A stretch of 22,773 nt of DNA, from contig JAANBB010000560.1 of NCBI GenBank assembly GCA_014621425.1, positions 1 through 22,773 on the forward strand, read 5' to 3'. Source of the DNA: Cylindrodendrum hubeiense (lineage: Eukaryota; Ascomycota; Sordariomycetes; Hypocreales; Nectriaceae). A model generated the notes under the pieces. It worked only from the letters and a program-made list of their open reading frames with translations. It had not been told where the DNA came from and did no database searches. Position numbers and translations under genes: made by a program. Positions 19,442 to 22,773 of the stretch are shown here, in pieces (position 1 is the stretch's first letter; each line of letters starts with the position of its first letter).

Positions 19442-22400
19442 ATGGAGACGAATAGCAAACGACGTCAGCACGATGACGATGCCGAAACAAGCTCCTCTTT
19501 CCCAACAAAACGGCAGAGGACTTTCCACAACGACCTGGACAATACTACCCACGAGCCACAAGCCGCTTCACGCTCGCACGATGATTACACTATCGCCTGG
19601 ATTTGTGCACTACATATGGAGTTGGCAGCAGCCCGTGCCATGCTAGACGAGCCTCACGAAGACCTGCGAAGAGATCCGAACGATAGTAACACGTACACAC
19701 TTGGTAGTATTAAGGACCATAATATCGTCATCGCGTGCTTGCCAGCAGCACAGTACGGAACAAATAACGCGGCGAACGTGTTAACGCATTTGGTACGGAC
19801 CTTTCCCTCGATTCGCCTAGGCTTGATGGTGGGGATCGGGGGCGGAGTGCCGATCATGGCTGATTTACGTCTGGGCGACATCGTTGTTGGAACGAGGGTG
19901 ATGCAGTGTGATCTGGGGAAGATCGTCGAGGACGGCCAGATCCGGAGGACAGCAATTCCAAGGATTCTTCAAAATCAGCTTGGCACGCTTGTGTCTACTT
20001 TGCGCTCAACACATGAGCGGGAGCCGAGTCGAATCCCATCCATCCTGCGGGAGAAATTGGAGGGATTAACCGAGTACAGCCGACCGAGTTTACCGGATCA
20101 CCTCTTCTATGCCTCGTATGATCATGCATCGTCAACACCTGGCTGTGACGGCTGCGACTATTCAAGGTTGCTTCCACGGGGAAGGCGGGTATCGAATGAT
20201 CCGCTGATACATTACGGTGCCATCGCCTCGGGGAACCAAGTCATGAGAAGTGGGACTGCCCGGGATGATATTGCTAAGCAGCTGGATGTTATGTGTTTTG
20301 AAATGGAAGCTGCTGGCCTGATGGATATTCTGCCTTGTCTCCCAATTCGGGGAATCTGCGATTACTCGGATTCTCACAAAAACAAAGAATGGCAGAGGTA
20401 CGCAGCCGCGACTGCCGCTGCATACGCCAGAGAACTACTATTGGCACTCCCTATAGCCCAATCACGCGCAAACGCTACCCACATGTCTAATCCTGGCAGG
20501 CTGGCGGGATCCGCGAGCTGGCCAAGTGTTCAGAGACATCAGTACGGTGACACAGGGAATGATGGTATCCAACACCAAGCAGATGTACACCCTAGTAAGT
20601 TGGTCAGTGGCGTCGAATTTCGGTCACCATGGCTAATATCAGGTGCTTAGGTCGAGACTTATCAAACGATCACCGAGGACGCTTATTGAATTCTCTCAAG
20701 TTTGATCAAATCGATGCTCGCAAAGCAACGATCAAACTCCCTCATTTCAGAACATGCACATGGTTCCTCAATCACCCTGACTATCAAACATGGCTTGACC
20801 CTGGACAACTAGAACTGCATCATGGCTTTTTGTGGATGAGCGGCAAACCAGGCGCTGGTAAATCTACTATCATGAAGTTCATATACTCGAGCATGCGTAA
20901 AAAAGACCGCCCCCAGTGTGCTGTCACTGCTTGCTTTTTCTTCAATGCTCGGGGTGACAGCTTGGAAAAGTCTGTCTTAGGCATGTATCGATCATTACTG
21001 TGTCAACTGCTCAAACAGTACCCCGATCTCCAGGCAGTTTTAGATGACCCGGACCTTATTCCTGGAATTCAGGATAACTGCATTCCTTTAAGCATTCTCA
21101 AGGATCTTTTTCATAATGCGGTTTCCGCTCTTGGGCAGCGCTCGTTTACCTGTTTTATCGACGCTCTCGATGAGTGTGATGAACAGCAGGTTGTAGAAAT
21201 GGTTCAATACTTCGAGGAGCTGGTAGAGCAATCTAAAAAAGGCACTCTGCTCCGAATTTGCTTCTCTAGTCGACATTATCCCTACATTGTGTTACGACAG
21301 GGGATCCGACTGACACTGGAAGATCAGCCAGGCCACACTCGAGACTTGGAAGATTATGTTGAAAGCCGCCTTCGAATCGACGATCGTACACTTCTCGGAG
21401 AGCTACAGCCCCAGATCCTTGAGAAGGCTGCAGGTGTTTTCCTGTGGGTTGTCCTTGTTATTGAAATTCTGAATAAGGAATATCGACGGGGTCGACTGGC
21501 TCTGCAAAAGAGACTAACAGAAATCCCAAGCGGCCTCAGCGAACTATTCAAAGACATTCTGAGGCGCGACAATGAGAATATGGAAGACCTGCTGCTTTGT
21601 ATCCTCTGGATCCTTTACTCAAAACGGCCTTTGCAACCTCAAGAGTTTTACCATGCCCTCTGGTCTGGGCTATCACTTAAGGGTCTGGCCGATTCGGATA
21701 TTCCAACTATCACTGGCCCGGATGCTAGTAGCTGCGTTGAGAGATGTGTTATCAGCTCCTCAAAAGGGCTAGCGGAGATCACGAAGTCTAAGCAGCAGCC
21801 AGTAGTTCAATTCATCCATGAGTCCGTCCGGGACTTCCTCATCAAGGACAAGGGTCTCCATGAGCTTTGGCCTGATCTTGGATTTGACTGGGAGATTCCT
21901 AGTCACGAGAGGCTCAAGCAATGTTGCGGCACCTACATAGACAATCACTTAGCGCGCACTGCTCTGGAAAACCACGACGAACAAGGAGATGTCCTAGAGC
22001 AATTCCCCTTTTTAGAGTATGCCAGCTGTCATGTGCTCTATCACGCCGACGTTGCGGCAAGTGCGATTCCTCAGGATGGGTTTTTAACCAAGTACTCCAC
22101 TTCAGATTGGATTACTATTATCAATCAGTTTGAACGATACAAGGCTCGCCAATACACCACCGATGCAAGTCTAATCTACATTCTTGCAGACAAAGGATTC
22201 GCGGAGCTCATCCGCACAAGGCCGGAGGAACCGTGCACATATATTCCAAGGGAGAGATACAGGTATCCATTATTTGCTGCTTTGGCCAACGGTCACAAAC
22301 GTGCAGTTGCTGCTCTTCTGAATCTACCCTCAAGCCTCTACAATGGGGTAGATATTGCAGAGGGTCTCACGTGTAGGAAAGACTTAACGGAATATAAAAA

Positions 22401-22773
22401 TCGAACCCCGCTATCTTGGGCTGCTCAGAATGGTCGAATAGGTATGGTTGAGCTGCTTCTCCAGAATAGAGTAACCGTCACAGAGACGGATAGGGGCGGC
22501 CGACAGCCACTCTCACGGGCCTTAGAGAATGGTCACAAAGCTACGGCTAGACTTCTCATTGAGAAGGGAGCATACACCAATGCAAGTGATAGCTACGGCC
22601 GCACACCACTCTATTGGGCCTCAGAGAAGGGCTATGAAGCTATAGCTAGGCTTCTTATTGAGAAGGGAGCCAATGTTAATACAAGGGATAGAGGGGGCTG
22701 CACACCACTCTATCAGGCCTCGTGGGGGGGTTATGAAGCCCTAGCTAGGACTTTTATTGAGAAGGGAGCATAT
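19442..22773 (+). CDS. PNP_UDP-NACHT-ankyrin NLR-like protein, 3' end outside window
   Basis: A STAND/NLR-type signalling ATPase. In fungi this architecture is linked to non-self recognition and programmed cell death. Exon 1 is 19442-20594 and exon 2 starts at 20651 and stays open to the window edge (1092 residues visible). The intron uses GTAAGT at 20595 and the second AG (CTTAG, 20650); the first AG at 20642 would give an immediate stop. Domains: basic, disordered N-tail (1-45, PTKRQR may be a nuclear signal); nucleoside-phosphorylase-like domain about 47-335 (YTIAWICALHMEL, LMVGIGGGVP, LGDIVVG, VMCFEMEAAGLMD, GICDYSDSHKN); NACHT about 440-600 with P-loop GKPGAGKST (449-457), Walker B CFIDALDECDE (552-562) and FSSRHYP; a helical region with VQFIHESVRDFLI (near 770-782); then ankyrin repeats from about 918. 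The initiating ATG at 19442 is the first in frame. Confidence 0.92.
20595..20650 (+). other. Intron between the PNP_UDP and NACHT halves
   Basis: 56 bp, GTAAGT donor, GGCTAATATCAG branch-like region, and acceptor GTGCTTAG. Using the acceptor eight bases earlier (ATATCAG) creates an AGT-GCT-TAG stop, so alternative acceptor choice would make a protein that ends after the PNP_UDP domain. Confidence 0.6.
22396..22773 (+). repeat. 99-bp ankyrin-coding tandem repeats, continuing past the edge
   Basis: Units start near 22396, 22495, 22594 and 22693 (33 codons each). Shared cores at DNA level are ACACCACTCTAT, GCTAGGCTTCT and ATTGAGAAGGGAGC. The last two units agree at about three quarters of aligned bases. 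Protein cores are R-T-P-L-x-W-A, G-Y-E-A-x-A-R and L-L-I-E-K-G-A. Confidence 0.85.

Overview
The window reads as nuclear DNA of a filamentous ascomycete (Pezizomycotina). The evidence is protein-coding genes broken by short introns (about 48-120 bp) with GTAAGT/GTATGT/GTGAGT-type donors and CTAAC/CTGAC-like branch sites, GC-rich coding sequence, AT-rich spacers, and a PNP_UDP-NACHT-ankyrin NLR-type gene of a kind known from fungi. Species cannot be fixed from this sequence. No bacterial operon signals, CRISPR array, rRNA or intact tRNA were seen.

Layout. (1) 53-3409: two divergent genes of unknown function (minus, 564 aa, one intron; plus, 282 aa) sharing a 713-bp spacer. (2) 3738-8061: a divergent, well-conserved metabolic pair, namely a dihydroxyacetone-synthase-like transketolase (minus, 4 exons, 728 aa) and a polyol-dehydrogenase-like SDR (plus, 3 exons, 294 aa), sharing a 979-bp spacer. 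(3) 8519-11658: a 3.14-kb element bounded by about 370-bp imperfect terminal inverted repeats. Each outer end carries three copies of a 42-44 bp subrepeat. The interior holds an unrecognised, probably broken gene and no recognisable transposase. (4) 11708-13370: decayed sequence, with a minus-strand multi-exon gene relic, a possible tRNA-derived SINE scrap, a short coding-like fragment and a tandem duplication. (5) 13400-15823: an intact six-exon DEAH-box RNA helicase of the Prp43/DHX15 type (minus, 697 aa), shorter and more divergent than a normal Prp43. (6) 15990-17242: mostly empty, but it holds a roughly 55-bp relic of the SDR third exon, 8.75 kb from the intact gene. (7) 17243-18562: an intronless ADP-ribosylglycohydrolase-family gene. 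(8) 18791-18936: an AT-rich 19-bp minisatellite. (9) 19442 to the window end: a PNP_UDP-NACHT-ankyrin NLR-like gene whose 3' end lies outside the window.

How the parts may work together. The transketolase and the SDR plausibly act on ketose/polyol carbon from a shared promoter region; this is inference from families and layout. The NLR gene is of the type linked in fungi to non-self recognition and immunity. It follows an ADP-ribosyl-hydrolase gene in the same orientation, but a functional link is speculative. The middle of the window (8.3-13.4 kb) is an accessory, repeat-built block between two conserved segments. Exon boundaries are inferred by eye from splice signals, frame and family similarity.
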